Shown here: positions 49,100-59,500 of the stretch, in pieces
Position numbering within the stretch: position 1 is the first letter of the stretch
How the letters are laid out: each line of letters starts with the position of its first letter
Origin: RGIG3002 sp045546775
Lineage (GTDB): Bacteria; Bacillota; Clostridia; Lachnospirales; Lachnospiraceae
Reading direction: 5' to 3'
Length of the DNA: 64,000 nt
Assembly: GCA_045546775.1 (NCBI GenBank)
Contig: JAZQDM010000028.1
Coordinates: 1 to 64,000, forward strand
Made by a program: the position numbers and the translations under genes
The notes under the pieces: model-generated
Database searches by the model: none
What the model saw: the letters and a program-made list of their open reading frames with translations, nothing else
Told to the model about the DNA's origin: nothing

Positions 49100-51097
49100 A
49101 TGGATAAATTTATTTTACATTCTGAATACGCTCCGACCGGTGACCAGCCTCAGGCGATTGAAGCTTTAGTGAAAGGTTTCCGAGAGGGAAACCAATTCCA
49201 GACGCTGTTGGGGGTTACGGGTTCCGGCAAAACATTTACGATGGCAAATGTCATTGCCGCATTAAACAAACCAACACTCATTATTGCTCACAACAAAACG
49301 TTGGCAGGGCAGCTCTATGGCGAATTTAAGGAATTTTTCCCGGAGAACGCCGTAGAATATTTTGTCAGTTATTATGATTATTATCAGCCGGAGGCGTATG
49401 TGCCGTCTTCGGATACTTATATTGCAAAAGATTCCTCCATCAATGATGAGATTGAGAAACTCAGGCTGTCGGCGACGGCGTCTCTTACCGAGCGCAAAGA
49501 TGTTATTGTTGTTGCCAGTGTTTCCTGTATTTATGGTTTGGGAAGCCCCGACGATTACAAGGAAATGGTTGTTTCCTTGCGTCCGGGGATGACAAAGGAC
49601 AGAGACGAAGTAATCCGGGAGCTCATTGACATTCAGTATGACCGCAACGAGATGGATATTGCGCGCGGCAGTTTCCGTGTGCGCGGGGACGTAGTAGAAA
49701 TATACCCGGCACAAGGTGGCGATTACCTCATCCGTGTAGAATTTTTTGGGGATGAGATTGACCGCATTACGGAGACGGACCCGCTTACGGGACAGGTGCA
49801 TACAAGCCTGGAGCATATCGCTATTTTCCCGGCGTCGCATTATGTTGTTTCTCCGGAAAAAATCAAATCGGCATGCGACAATATTGAAATAGAGCTGGAA
49901 GAAAGGGTTCGTTTTTTCAAGGGTGAAGACAAACTCATTGAGGCGCAGCGTATCGCAGAGCGCACAAACTTTGATGTGGAGATGTTGCGTGAGACCGGCT
50001 TTTGTTCCGGCATTGAAAATTATTCCAGACATTTGAACGGTATGGAGGCAGGCGCTATGCCGCATACGTTGATGGATTATTTTGGGGATGATTATTTGAT
50101 TATTGTGGACGAGTCGCACATTACGATTCCGCAGGTGCGGGGTATGTTTGCCGGAGACCGTTCCCGAAAAAATACGTTGGTGGATTATGGTTTCCGTCTG
50201 CCGTCGGCGCTGGATAACCGTCCGCTTAATTTTGATGAATTTGAGCAACATATTGACCAGATGATGTTTGTGTCTGCCACCCCTTCGGATTATGAGGCGG
50301 AACACGAACTGATGCGCGCGGAGCAGGTTATCCGACCAACCGGACTGCTGGATCCGGAAATTGACGTGCGCCCGGTGGAAGGTCAAATTGATGATTTGCT
50401 TTCCGAGATTAAGAAAGAAATTGACAAAAAGAATAAAGTGCTTGTCACCACGCTGACCAAACGAATGGCGGAAGATTTGACGGATTATATGCGCGAAGTG
50501 GGTATCCGTGTGAAATATTTGCATTCCGACATTGACACCTTGGAGCGGGCGCAGATTATCCGTGATATGCGTCTGGATATTTTTGATGTGCTGGTGGGAA
50601 TTAACTTATTGCGAGAAGGTCTGGATATTCCAGAAATTTCTCTTGTGGCGATTTTGGATGCGGATAAAGAAGGTTTCTTGCGTTCCGAGACATCCCTTAT
50701 CCAGACGGTGGGGCGTGCGGCGAGAAACGCAGAAGGACACGTTATTATGTATGCGGACAATATGACGGACTCTATGAAAAATGCCATCGAGGAGACAAAC
50801 CGTCGTCGTTCCATTCAGCAAAAATATAACGAGGAGCATGGCATTACCCCGCAGACGATTAAAAAGGCGGTCAGAGATTTAATCAGCATTTCCAAGGAAA
50901 TTGCGCAGGAGGAAGTGCGTTTCGAAAAAGACCCGGAATCCATGACACGAAAAGAGTTAGAAAAGCTCATTGCCGAGGTGCAAAAGAAGATGCAAAAAGC
51001 GGCTGCGGATTTGAATTTCGAGGCGGCAGCAGAGCTGCGTGACAAGATGATAGAATTGAAAAAGCAACTTCAGGAATTGGAAGATTCCGGGAAGTAG
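49100..51097 (+). CDS. uvrB: Excinuclease ABC subunit B
   Basis: A 665-residue helicase-like damage verifier of nucleotide excision repair. Walker A is GVTGSGKTF, the beta-hairpin region has YYDYYQPEAYVPSSDTYI, and DESH and motif VI (QTVGRAARN) are present. A C-terminal UVR domain (FEAAAELRDKM) binds UvrC. Start: ATG 49100 after GAGGAGAG; an upstream ATG 49049 is inside the promoter region. uvrA follows 21 nt later. Confidence 0.97.
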   Translation: MDKFILHSEYAPTGDQPQAIEALVKGFREGNQFQTLLGVTGSGKTFTMANVIAALNKPTLIIAHNKTLAGQLYGEFKEFFPENAVEYFVSYYDYYQPEAYVPSSDTYIAKDSSINDEIEKLRLSATASLTERKDVIVVASVSCIYGLGSPDDYKEMVVSLRPGMTKDRDEVIRELIDIQYDRNEMDIARGSFRVRGDVVEIYPAQGGDYLIRVEFFGDEIDRITETDPLTGQVHTSLEHIAIFPASHYVVSPEKIKSACDNIEIELEERVRFFKGEDKLIEAQRIAERTNFDVEMLRETGFCSGIENYSRHLNGMEAGAMPHTLMDYFGDDYLIIVDESHITIPQVRGMFAGDRSRKNTLVDYGFRLPSALDNRPLNFDEFEQHIDQMMFVSATPSDYEAEHELMRAEQVIRPTGLLDPEIDVRPVEGQIDDLLSEIKKEIDKKNKVLVTTLTKRMAEDLTDYMREVGIRVKYLHSDIDTLERAQIIRDMRLDIFDVLVGINLLREGLDIPEISLVAILDADKEGFLRSETSLIQTVGRAARNAEGHVIMYADNMTDSMKNAIEETNRRRSIQQKYNEEHGITPQTIKKAVRDLISISKEIAQEEVRFEKDPESMTRKELEKLIAEVQKKMQKAAADLNFEAAAELRDKMIELKKQLQELEDSGK

Positions 51098-51118
51098 AAG
51101 AGGAGTACACATACCGAT

Positions 51119-53980
51119 ATGCCAGAACATGTAAAGATGCTTCCCAAAAGGGAATATATCAAAATAAGAGGTGCCAGCGAGCACAATTTGAAAGGGATTG
51201 ATGTGGATATCCCGCGTAATGAATTTGTCGTACTGACAGGCTTGTCAGGTTCCGGCAAATCTTCCCTTGCATTTGACACAATTTATGCAGAAGGGCAGAG
51301 AAGATATATGGAATCGTTGTCTTCTTATGCAAGACAATTTTTGGGACAGATGGAGAAACCGAACGTAGAAAAAATCGAAGGACTTTCTCCGGCGATTTCC
51401 ATTGACCAAAAATCCACAAACCGAAATCCCCGTTCTACCGTAGGAACGGTAACGGAAATTTATGACTATTTCCGACTTTTGTATGCCAGAATCGGCATTC
51501 CCCATTGCCCCAAGTGTGGAAAAGAAATCAAAAAGCAGACGGTAGACCAGATGACAGACAAAATTTTGTCCCTGCCTGCCGGAACAAAAATACAGCTTCT
51601 TGCCCCTATTGTGCGTGGTCGAAAAGGTGAGCATGCCAAAGTATTGGAACGCGCGAAACGAAGCGGTTATGTGCGTGTGCGTGTAGACGGCAACATGTAC
51701 GAACTGACGGAAGAAATTCCGATGGAAAAAAACATCAAGCACAATATTGAAATTGTGGTGGACCGTCTTGTTGTGAAAGAAGGCATTGAGGCTCGTCTTA
51801 CCGATTCCATTGAAAATGTATTGGAGCTTGCGGACGGGCTGCTTATGGTAGATGTAATTGACGGGGAAACATTACAGTTTAGTCAAAGTTTTGCCTGCCC
51901 GGACTGTGGTGTCAGCATCAGCGAAGTGGAGCCCAGAAGCTTTTCTTTCAACAACCCGTTTGGAGCCTGTCCGGATTGTTTTGGTCTCGGTTACAAGATG
52001 GAGTTTAATCCGGAACTGATGATTCCGGATCGGAGTCTCAGTATAAATGAAGGTGCAATTGCGGTATTAGGCTGGCAGTCTTGCATGGACCCATCCAGTT
52101 TTACCAATGCGATTTTGCAGGCACTTTGCAAGGAATATAAGTTTAGTCTGGACACGCCGTTTGAGCAGTTGGACGAAAAAGTGCAGGACATGCTGATTAA
52201 CGGTACCGGCGGAAAAGAAGTTCTCGTACATTATAAGGGACAGCGTGGAGAAGGCGATTATCCTGTAGCGTTTGAAGGTTTGGTTCAAAATTCACACCGT
52301 CGTTACCGGGAGACTTCCTCGGACGTGATGAAACAGGAATACGAAACGTTTATGCGCATTACGCCGTGTAAGCTTTGCAAAGGCATGCGTTTGAAACAGG
52401 AAGCACTTGCGGTGACTGTTTGTGACAAAAACATACACGAAATTACATCCATGTCCATCGGAAAGCTCCATGCTTTTTTGCAGGAGATGGATTTGACAGA
52501 ACAACAAAAATTAATCGGAAAGCAGGTACTCAAAGAAATCCGTGCCCGCGTCGGCTTTTTGATTGACGTAGGATTGGACTATTTGTCACTTGCGCGGGCT
52601 ACCGGGACGCTTTCCGGTGGTGAGGCGCAAAGAATCCGTCTTGCAACCCAGATCGGTTCCGGCCTTGTAGGTGTGTGTTATATTTTGGACGAGCCAAGTA
52701 TCGGTCTGCACCAACGGGATAACGATAAGCTGCTAAATACGTTGCGCAATTTGAAAGATATGGGCAATACGCTGATTGTCGTGGAACATGATGAGGATAC
52801 GATGTTTGCGGCGGATTATATTGTAGATATCGGTCCCGGTGCCGGCTCCCACGGAGGCGAAGTGGTAGCTTGCGGAAATGCGGAAGCGGTGATGAAAGAG
52901 GAGCGTTCCGTAACAGGACAGTATTTGAGCGGCAAAAAACAAATCCCTGTCCCGAAAATGCGCCGAAAAGCTTCCGGAAAACTCATTGTGCGCGGCGCTG
53001 CAGAAAACAACCTCAAGAACATTGATGTGGAAATACCGCTTGGCGTGATTACCTGTGTGACAGGTGTGTCAGGTTCCGGTAAAAGTTCCCTTGTCAATGA
53101 AATTTTGTACAAGCGTCTTGCAAAAGAATTAAACCGTGCCCGTACCATCCCCGGAAAGCACAAAGCAATCGAGGGCATCAAACAACTTGACAAAGTCATT
53201 GATATTGACCAGTCCCCTATCGGCAGAACGCCCCGTTCCAATCCGGCAACGTATACGGGCGTGTTTGACCAGATCCGCGATTTGTTTGCATCTACACCGG
53301 ACGCAAAAGCGAAAGGCTACAAAAAAGGCCGTTTCAGTTTTAACGTAAAAGGCGGCCGTTGTGAAGCATGTGCCGGGGACGGTATTTTGAAAATTGAGAT
53401 GCACTTTTTGCCGGACGTATATGTGCCTTGTGAAGTATGCGGAGGCAAGCGTTACAACCGGGAAACATTGGAAGTGAAATACAAAGGAAAAAGCATATAT
53501 GACGTGCTTGATATGACGGTGGAAGAAGCGGTTCCGTTTTTTGAAAACGTGCCATCCATCAAACGCAAAATTGAGACATTGAACGATGTGGGACTTTCTT
53601 ACATCAAATTGGGACAGCCGTCCACACAGCTTTCCGGCGGTGAGGCGCAGCGAATTAAGCTGGCAACAGAGCTTAGTAAGAGAAGCACCGGAAAGACCAT
53701 TTATATTTTGGACGAACCGACAACCGGTCTTCATTTTGCGGATGTGCACAAGCTGACAGAAATTTTGCAAAAGCTGGCAGACGGCGGCAATACCGTTGTT
53801 GTCATTGAACACAATTTGGACGTGATTAAGACAGCCGACCATATTATCGATATCGGTCCGGAAGGCGGCGACAAAGGCGGTACCATTATCGCCCAAGGAA
53901 CGCCGGAAGAAGTTGCAAAAAATAAAAAATCATATACCGGCGTATATGTTAAGAAAATGCTGGAACGTGCCGAAAAATAA
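51119..53980 (+). CDS. uvrA: Excinuclease ABC subunit A
   Basis: A 953-residue ABC ATPase that scans DNA for lesions. It has two ATPase halves (Walker A GLSGSGKSS and GVSGSGKSS; signatures LSGGEAQR twice) and zinc modules with CxxC pairs (CPKCGKE; CPDCG/CPDCFG; CEACAGDG with CEVCGG). Length and order are normal. It forms an operon with uvrB. An AT-rich 160-bp gap with an mreB promoter follows. Confidence 0.97.
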   Translation: MPEHVKMLPKREYIKIRGASEHNLKGIDVDIPRNEFVVLTGLSGSGKSSLAFDTIYAEGQRRYMESLSSYARQFLGQMEKPNVEKIEGLSPAISIDQKSTNRNPRSTVGTVTEIYDYFRLLYARIGIPHCPKCGKEIKKQTVDQMTDKILSLPAGTKIQLLAPIVRGRKGEHAKVLERAKRSGYVRVRVDGNMYELTEEIPMEKNIKHNIEIVVDRLVVKEGIEARLTDSIENVLELADGLLMVDVIDGETLQFSQSFACPDCGVSISEVEPRSFSFNNPFGACPDCFGLGYKMEFNPELMIPDRSLSINEGAIAVLGWQSCMDPSSFTNAILQALCKEYKFSLDTPFEQLDEKVQDMLINGTGGKEVLVHYKGQRGEGDYPVAFEGLVQNSHRRYRETSSDVMKQEYETFMRITPCKLCKGMRLKQEALAVTVCDKNIHEITSMSIGKLHAFLQEMDLTEQQKLIGKQVLKEIRARVGFLIDVGLDYLSLARATGTLSGGEAQRIRLATQIGSGLVGVCYILDEPSIGLHQRDNDKLLNTLRNLKDMGNTLIVVEHDEDTMFAADYIVDIGPGAGSHGGEVVACGNAEAVMKEERSVTGQYLSGKKQIPVPKMRRKASGKLIVRGAAENNLKNIDVEIPLGVITCVTGVSGSGKSSLVNEILYKRLAKELNRARTIPGKHKAIEGIKQLDKVIDIDQSPIGRTPRSNPATYTGVFDQIRDLFASTPDAKAKGYKKGRFSFNVKGGRCEACAGDGILKIEMHFLPDVYVPCEVCGGKRYNRETLEVKYKGKSIYDVLDMTVEEAVPFFENVPSIKRKIETLNDVGLSYIKLGQPSTQLSGGEAQRIKLATELSKRSTGKTIYILDEPTTGLHFADVHKLTEILQKLADGGNTVVVIEHNLDVIKTADHIIDIGPEGGDKGGTIIAQGTPEEVAKNKKSYTGVYVKKMLERAEK

Positions 53981-54040
53981 TATAGCGAATTTTATTTTTT
54001 GATTTTTATTTAAAATTCACGAAAAATTTTTTAAACCCCT

Positions 54041-54068
54041 TTGAAAATCTATCCAATTAGGTTATAAT
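54041..54068 (+). promoter_or_regulatory. Promoter of the mreB-flgF-flgG operon
   Basis: TTGAAA (54041-54046) and a perfect TATAAT (54063-54068), spacer 16 bp. The start codon is 72 bp downstream. Confidence 0.75.
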
Positions 54069-54140
54069 GGCTTTGTATGTTTAACTAGCAGACATTTGGA
54101 AATATTTAAAATATAGACATTTATCGAAAGGGGTACGAAG

Positions 54141-55133
54141 ATGCAGTACACAGATATAGGAATCGACTTAGGAACAGCCAGCATTTTAGTTTATATCAGA
54201 GGGAAAGGTGTTGTATTAAAAGAGCCCTCTGTTGTAGCGTTTGACCGCGATACAAACAAGATTAAAGCAATCGGTGAAGATGCCAGACTTATGCTTGGTA
54301 GAACACCGGGCAACATTGTTGCAGTAAGACCGCTTCGTCAGGGCGTTATTTCTGACTACACAGTAACCGAAAAAATGATGAAATATTTCATCCAGAAGGC
54401 ACTTGGCAAAAAGACATTCCGTAAGCCCAGAATTGCGGTTTGTGTACCCAGTGGCGTTACAGAAGTAGAAAAGAAAGCAGTAGAAGATGCAACTTACCAG
54501 GCAGGCGCAAGAGAAGTTTCCATTATCGAGGAGCCGATTGCAGCAGCCATTGGTGCAGGTATCGATATTTCAAAACCTTGTGGAAATATGATTGTAGATA
54601 TCGGTGGCGGTACTTCCGACATTGCAGTTATTTCTTTGGGCGGCACGGTAGTCAGTGCGTCCATCAAAATTGCAGGCGATGATTTTGACGAGGCACTTGT
54701 CAGATATATGCGTAAAAAACACAATCTGTTAATCGGTGAGAGAACAGCGGAAGATATCAAGATTAAAGTCGGCTGTGCTTACAAGAGACCGGAAGTGGAC
54801 TACATGGATGTAAGAGGACGTAACCTTGTAACAGGTCTTCCGAAGACAGTGAAAGTGTCCTCCGAAGAAACAGAAGAAGCATTACACGAAACAACAGCAC
54901 AGATTGTAGAAACAATCCACAGCGTGCTTGAAAAAACTCCGCCGGAACTGGCAGCAGACATTGCGGACAGAGGTATTGTACTTACCGGTGGCGGAAGCCT
55001 TCTTCGCGGATTGGAAGATTTGATTTCCGCAAAGACAGGAATTAATACAATGACAGCAGAAGATCCGATGACAGCAGTAGCAATCGGAACCGGAAAATAT
55101 GTGGAATTCCTCGCAGGTTATAGGGAGGACTAA
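54141..55133 (+). CDS. mreB: MreB/Mbl-family actin-like cell-shape protein
   Basis: A 330-residue bacterial actin. Phosphate motifs IGIDLGTASILVYI and MIVDIGGGTSDIAVIS, and the adenosine motif IVLTGGGSLLRGL, are clear. It polymerises under the membrane and steers wall synthesis in rod-shaped cells. In Bacillus the paralogue Mbl is followed by flhO-flhP, the same order as here, so this is likely the Mbl-type member. No mreC or mreD is next to it, which supports that view. Confidence 0.95.
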   Translation: MQYTDIGIDLGTASILVYIRGKGVVLKEPSVVAFDRDTNKIKAIGEDARLMLGRTPGNIVAVRPLRQGVISDYTVTEKMMKYFIQKALGKKTFRKPRIAVCVPSGVTEVEKKAVEDATYQAGAREVSIIEEPIAAAIGAGIDISKPCGNMIVDIGGGTSDIAVISLGGTVVSASIKIAGDDFDEALVRYMRKKHNLLIGERTAEDIKIKVGCAYKRPEVDYMDVRGRNLVTGLPKTVKVSSEETEEALHETTAQIVETIHSVLEKTPPELAADIADRGIVLTGGGSLLRGLEDLISAKTGINTMTAEDPMTAVAIGTGKYVEFLAGYRED

Positions 55134-55151
55134 ACACGGGAGGTTACAAAT

Positions 55152-55925
55152 ATGGTTAAAGGACTTTATACGGCGTATACCGGACTGGCAAATGAGCAGA
55201 ATCGTATGGATGTGCTCACAAACAACCTTGCCAATGCATCCACAGTCGGATACAAAAAAGAAGGTGCAACAAGCCAGTCGTTTGACGATATTATGTCATA
55301 CAAAATCAAAGACATATCGGAATCACCAAATACAGCAAGACCGCTTGGCAATCTCAGTCTCGGTGTAAAGATTGGTGAGAATTACACGGATTACAGCCAG
55401 GGTTCTTTCCGTATTACGGGCAATACATTTGATTTGGCACTTGCCGGGGAAGGTTTTTTTACCGTTGAGTTTACAAACAAAGCCGGAGAAGTATCTACCA
55501 AGTATACAAGAGATGGTTCCTTCGCCCTCGATACAGATGGGTATCTTATGACGGCAGATGGTGATTATGTTATGGGAACAATCGGAAGAATCCGATTAAA
55601 TCCATTGGCGAACACTACGATTACAGATGACGGTACGATTCTTCAAAATGGTGCAGAAGTTACAAGACTTCGTATCACCGATTTTACAGACTACGATTAT
55701 TTGGAAAAATACGGTGAAAACTATTATCAGCCGGTGGACGGCGCTACCATCAAACCGGCAGAAGCAACTGTGAAGTCCGGCTATTTGGAAATGGCGAATG
55801 TACAGGTTGTATCAGAGATGGTAAATCTGATTGCAATAACAAGAGCATATGAAAGTAACCAGAAAATCATACAGACATATGACAGCACTTTGGATGTGGC
55901 AGTGAATCAGATTGGAAAGATATAG
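55152..55925 (+). CDS. flgF: Flagellar hook-basal body protein, FlgF/FlhO type
   Basis: A 257-residue distal/proximal rod protein. It has the N-terminal rod signature (MVKGLYTAYTGLANEQNRMDVL, then NNLANASTVGYKKEG) and a C-terminal helical end (YLEMANVQVVSEMVNLIAIT, RAYESNQKIIQTYD). No signal peptide; it is exported by the flagellar type III system. It resembles FlhO of Bacillus. It lies 13 nt before flgG. Confidence 0.92.
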   Translation: MVKGLYTAYTGLANEQNRMDVLTNNLANASTVGYKKEGATSQSFDDIMSYKIKDISESPNTARPLGNLSLGVKIGENYTDYSQGSFRITGNTFDLALAGEGFFTVEFTNKAGEVSTKYTRDGSFALDTDGYLMTADGDYVMGTIGRIRLNPLANTTITDDGTILQNGAEVTRLRITDFTDYDYLEKYGENYYQPVDGATIKPAEATVKSGYLEMANVQVVSEMVNLIAITRAYESNQKIIQTYDSTLDVAVNQIGKI

Positions 55926-55938
55926 GAGGTAGGTAAGC

Positions 55939-56757
55939 ATGGTTAGAAGTTTATGGACAGCAGCAACAGGTATGATTGCACAGCAGACAAATGTAGATAC
56001 CATTGCGAACAATCTTGCCAACGTAAATACTGTAGGATACAAAACACAGGTAAATGAATTTAAATCTTTGTTATATCAAAATATACAGACAAAAACGACA
56101 AGTGCGGACGGGGCTCCGAAACCGACAAGCGCGCAGGTGGGTCTTGGTGTAAGAAACGCAGCATTGGATTCTATTTTTACACAGGGTAACTTGACTGCAT
56201 CTGAAAGCGATACCGCATTTGCGATTGAAGGAGACGGTTTCTTTGCGTTGATGAACGGAGACGGAGAGACAGTTTATACAAGAAACGGTAATTTCCTTTG
56301 GGCAATCGGAAACGATGATATGATTACGCTCACAAATTCCGACGGTATGCCGGTTTTGGATACCATGGGACGTGAAATCAGTTTGAATAGCAGCTATGTG
56401 ACAAGTAAGATTACGGTGACAGCAGACGGCACAATCTGTTATCCGGATGCAAGTAACAATCCGCAGTCTTTGGGTATCACAATTGGTGTATATCAGTTTA
56501 ATAATCCGTCCGGATTGAACAAAGAAGGCGAAAGCCTTTATGCAGAGACGGAGTCCAGCGGACCGGCTTTGAACGAAGCAACAAATCCGACGGTGCAGAA
56601 AAGTAAAGTACTTCAAGGTTATTTGGAAGCATCCAATGTGCAGGTTGTAGATGAAATGGTGAATTTGATCGTTGCACAGAGAGCATATGAGATGAATTCA
56701 AAAGCCATTACAGCATCGGATGAAATGTTACAGCAGGCCAATAACTTGAGAAGATAG
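55939..56757 (+). CDS. flgG: Flagellar distal rod protein FlgG (FlhP type)
   Basis: A 272-residue rod protein. The N-terminus MVRSLWTAATGMIAQQTNVD with NNLANVNTVGYK, a central D1 domain (AIEGDGFFALM), and the C-terminus YLEASNVQVVDEMVNLIVAQ are FlgG features. It is a paralogue of the preceding gene. It forms the drive shaft joining rod and hook. The ribosome site GGAGGTAGG is strong. Confidence 0.93.
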   Translation: MVRSLWTAATGMIAQQTNVDTIANNLANVNTVGYKTQVNEFKSLLYQNIQTKTTSADGAPKPTSAQVGLGVRNAALDSIFTQGNLTASESDTAFAIEGDGFFALMNGDGETVYTRNGNFLWAIGNDDMITLTNSDGMPVLDTMGREISLNSSYVTSKITVTADGTICYPDASNNPQSLGITIGVYQFNNPSGLNKEGESLYAETESSGPALNEATNPTVQKSKVLQGYLEASNVQVVDEMVNLIVAQRAYEMNSKAITASDEMLQQANNLRR

Positions 56758-56785
56758 TGAGTGATTCCGAAACGGAGGAATACAG

Positions 56786-57130
56786 ATGGACATTAGCAGC
56801 TTAAATATGTATACAAGTTACATACAGGATACGGCGAATTCCAACAAAACAACGAGTTCTATGAATTTGAATACCGATTACTCCAAAGCATCGGATGATG
56901 AGCTGATGGATGCCTGCAAGCAGTTTGAAGCGTACTTTTTGGAGCAGGTTTTCAAGGAGATGGCAAAAACGATACCTTCTTCTGAGGAAGATGGCGGTTC
57001 CAACGGAGCATTGGTAGATTACTTTAAAGATTCTATGATTCAGGAACTTTCAGCACAGTCCACAGAGACAAACAGTCTCGGACTTGCACAGATGTTGTAT
57101 GAGCAGATGAAGATTACATATGACGTTTAG
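56786..57130 (+). CDS. Rod-binding protein (FlgJ N-terminal domain only)
   Basis: A 114-residue protein. Residues 40-110 match the rod-binding domain of FlgJ (DDELMDACKQFEAYFLEQVFKEM, then LVDYFKDSMIQELSAQS and GLAQMLYEQM). The muramidase domain found in proteobacterial FlgJ is absent, as in many Firmicutes, where a separate enzyme cuts the wall. It helps rod assembly. It closes the mreB-flgF-flgG unit before a terminator. Confidence 0.88.
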   Translation: MDISSLNMYTSYIQDTANSNKTTSSMNLNTDYSKASDDELMDACKQFEAYFLEQVFKEMAKTIPSSEEDGGSNGALVDYFKDSMIQELSAQSTETNSLGLAQMLYEQMKITYDV

Positions 57131-57164
57131 TGCTCAAAAAAGATTATAATTTATTTCAATATGG

Positions 57165-57191
57165 AAGGGCTGCCATATCGGCGGTCCTTTT
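57165..57191 (+). terminator. Terminator after the rod-binding protein gene
   Basis: AAGGGCTGCC (57165-57174) pairs with GGCGGTCCTT (57180-57189) with two G-T pairs; TTTT overlaps the end. Confidence 0.65.
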
Positions 57192-57235
57192 GCGTTCCTT
57201 TATAGGAAAAGCACTTAAGAAGGGAATTGTATTTG

Positions 57236-59473
57236 ATGGAAAACGAAAAAGGTTATGTGGACCATATTATATATCGGAATGCCGACAATGGTTATACGGT
57301 ACTGGAACTCTCGTGTGAAGCGGAAGACATCATTTGTGTCGGTATTTTCAAAAATATTGAGCCCGGTGAGTGTGTGGAAGTGTCCGGCAATTTTGTGGAA
57401 CATCCCGTATATGGCGAGCAGCTGAAAGTGGAATCCTATCGCATTGTCCCGCCGGAAGATACGGTAGGCATGGAGCGGTATCTTGGTTCCGGTGCAATCA
57501 AGGGAGTAGGACCGGCACTTGCGGCAAGAATCGTAAAAAAATTTGGGAAAGATACGTTTCGCATTATAGAAGAGGAACCGGAACGGCTGGCGGAAATCAA
57601 AGGTATTAGTGAGAAAAAAGCACGGGAAATCGGCATTCAGGCAGAAGAAAAAAAGGACATGCGGGAGGCCATGGTCTTTTTGCAACAGTATGGTATTTCC
57701 AACACCTTAGCTGTAAAAATATACAATGCCTACGGCATGAACATTTACGGAATTATGCGGGAAAATCCATATAAACTGGCGGAAGACATCGAGGGAATCG
57801 GATTCAAAATTGCGGATGAAATTGCTTCAAAAATAGGAATTCATACCGATTCGGACTATCGCATCCGCAGCGGGATCGTTTATACGTTACTGCAGGCGAC
57901 TGCAGAAGGCCATTGTTATTTGCCGAAACAACAATTGCTTGAAAGAAGCGGGGAACTGCTGCAAGTAGAGCCGGAAATGATGGAGGCGCAATTGTCCAAT
58001 TTGATGATGGACAAAAAAATTGTGATTAAGGACGATTGCATTTATGCCATGTCCTATTACTATGCAGAACTGAATTGCGCTAAAATGTTACATGACTTGA
58101 ATGTCACTGTTGATTTTGCAGATGGGGCATTGCCGAGCGAAGAGCTTGCAATAGAAAAGAAGATTTGTAGGATTGAACAGGAACTGGAAATTGAACTGGA
58201 CGAGTTGCAGCGCAAGGCGGTTTTGGAAAGTGTAAAAAACGGATTGTTCATTCTTGCCGGTGGTCCCGGAACCGGAAAAACAACGACAATCAACACAATG
58301 ATCCGCTATTTTGAAAGAGAAGGCATGGATATTTTGTTGGCGGCACCTACCGGACGTGCGGCAAAGCGAATGACGGAAGCAACCGGATATGAAGCAAGAA
58401 CCATCCATCGTATGCTGGAATTAAACGGAGCTATGACAGAGGAGCATAAAGGAGCGTATTTTAGCAGAAATGAGGAAAATCCTCTGGAAGCGGATGTGGT
58501 GATTATTGATGAGATGTCTATGGTGGATTTGCATTTGTTTCAGGCCCTTTTGAAAGCGGTTTGCGTAGGTACAAGACTTGTTATGGTGGGCGATGTGGAT
58601 CAGTTACCATCCGTTGGACCGGGACAGATTTTGAGGGATTTGATTGCCAGCAAATGTATACCAATCGTAAAATTGCAAAAGATTTTCAGACAGGCCGGGG
58701 AAAGCGACATTGTGGTCAATGCCCATCAAATTAACAAGGGCGAAAACATTAAGCTTGACAATAAGAGCAAAGACTTTTTCTTTTTGGAACGAAATGACGT
58801 CAATGTCATTTATAAGCACATGGTGCAGCTTGTGCGGGACAAAATTCCCCGTTATGTAGATGCGCAAGCATACGAAGTGCAAGTACTGACACCAATGCGC
58901 AAAGGAAATCTGGGCGTGGAAGTGTTAAACAAAATTTTGCAGGAATATTTAAATCCGCCGGCTCCTTCTAAAAAGGAACATCCTTATGGCGAAGGAATTT
59001 TCCGCGAAGGTGACAAAGTCATGCAAATTAAAAACAATTACCAGATTGAGTGGGAAGTTTTGAGCCGGTACGGTATCCCCATTGATAAAGGACTCGGTAT
59101 TTTTAACGGGGACATCGGTATCGTTAAGGAAATCAACGATTATGCCCAGACGATGACGGTGGAATTTGACGAAGGCCGCAAAGTAGCTTATTCTTTCGCG
59201 CAGTTAGATGAAGTGGAGCTGGCCTACGCAATTACCATACACAAGTCGCAGGGAAGTGAGTATCCGGCGGTGATTATGCCGATTTTGTCTGGACCGCGTA
59301 TGCTTTTTAACAGAAACTTGCTTTATACCGGTGTAACCCGCGCGAAAAAGTGCGTGACAATATTGGGAAGCAGCGCCATGTTACATGAGATGATTGCAAA
59401 CCAAAATGAAAAAACAAGATATACAGGGTTAGAAAAAAGAATTAGGGAATTGATTGATACGGAGAGTGTTTAG
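57236..59473 (+). CDS. recD2: RecD2 ATP-dependent 5'-3' DNA helicase
   Basis: A 745-residue SF1B helicase without RecB/RecC. The N-terminal OB and helix-hairpin-helix part (GAIKGVGPALAARIVKKFG; ISEKKAREIG; IEGIGFKIADEIA) is the RecD2 hallmark. The motor has Walker A AGGPGTGKTTT, Walker B VIIDEMSMVD, and motif VI TGVTRAKKCV with a C-terminal UvrD-like 2B segment (AYAITIHKSQGSEYPAV). RecD2 helps replication-fork stability and mismatch repair in Bacillus. Start: ATG 57236; upstream in-frame TTG codons are less likely. Confidence 0.94.
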   Translation: MENEKGYVDHIIYRNADNGYTVLELSCEAEDIICVGIFKNIEPGECVEVSGNFVEHPVYGEQLKVESYRIVPPEDTVGMERYLGSGAIKGVGPALAARIVKKFGKDTFRIIEEEPERLAEIKGISEKKAREIGIQAEEKKDMREAMVFLQQYGISNTLAVKIYNAYGMNIYGIMRENPYKLAEDIEGIGFKIADEIASKIGIHTDSDYRIRSGIVYTLLQATAEGHCYLPKQQLLERSGELLQVEPEMMEAQLSNLMMDKKIVIKDDCIYAMSYYYAELNCAKMLHDLNVTVDFADGALPSEELAIEKKICRIEQELEIELDELQRKAVLESVKNGLFILAGGPGTGKTTTINTMIRYFEREGMDILLAAPTGRAAKRMTEATGYEARTIHRMLELNGAMTEEHKGAYFSRNEENPLEADVVIIDEMSMVDLHLFQALLKAVCVGTRLVMVGDVDQLPSVGPGQILRDLIASKCIPIVKLQKIFRQAGESDIVVNAHQINKGENIKLDNKSKDFFFLERNDVNVIYKHMVQLVRDKIPRYVDAQAYEVQVLTPMRKGNLGVEVLNKILQEYLNPPAPSKKEHPYGEGIFREGDKVMQIKNNYQIEWEVLSRYGIPIDKGLGIFNGDIGIVKEINDYAQTMTVEFDEGRKVAYSFAQLDEVELAYAITIHKSQGSEYPAVIMPILSGPRMLFNRNLLYTGVTRAKKCVTILGSSAMLHEMIANQNEKTRYTGLEKRIRELIDTESV

Positions 59474-59500
59474 CGGGTTGTAGAAAGGTTCGGTCAATCA

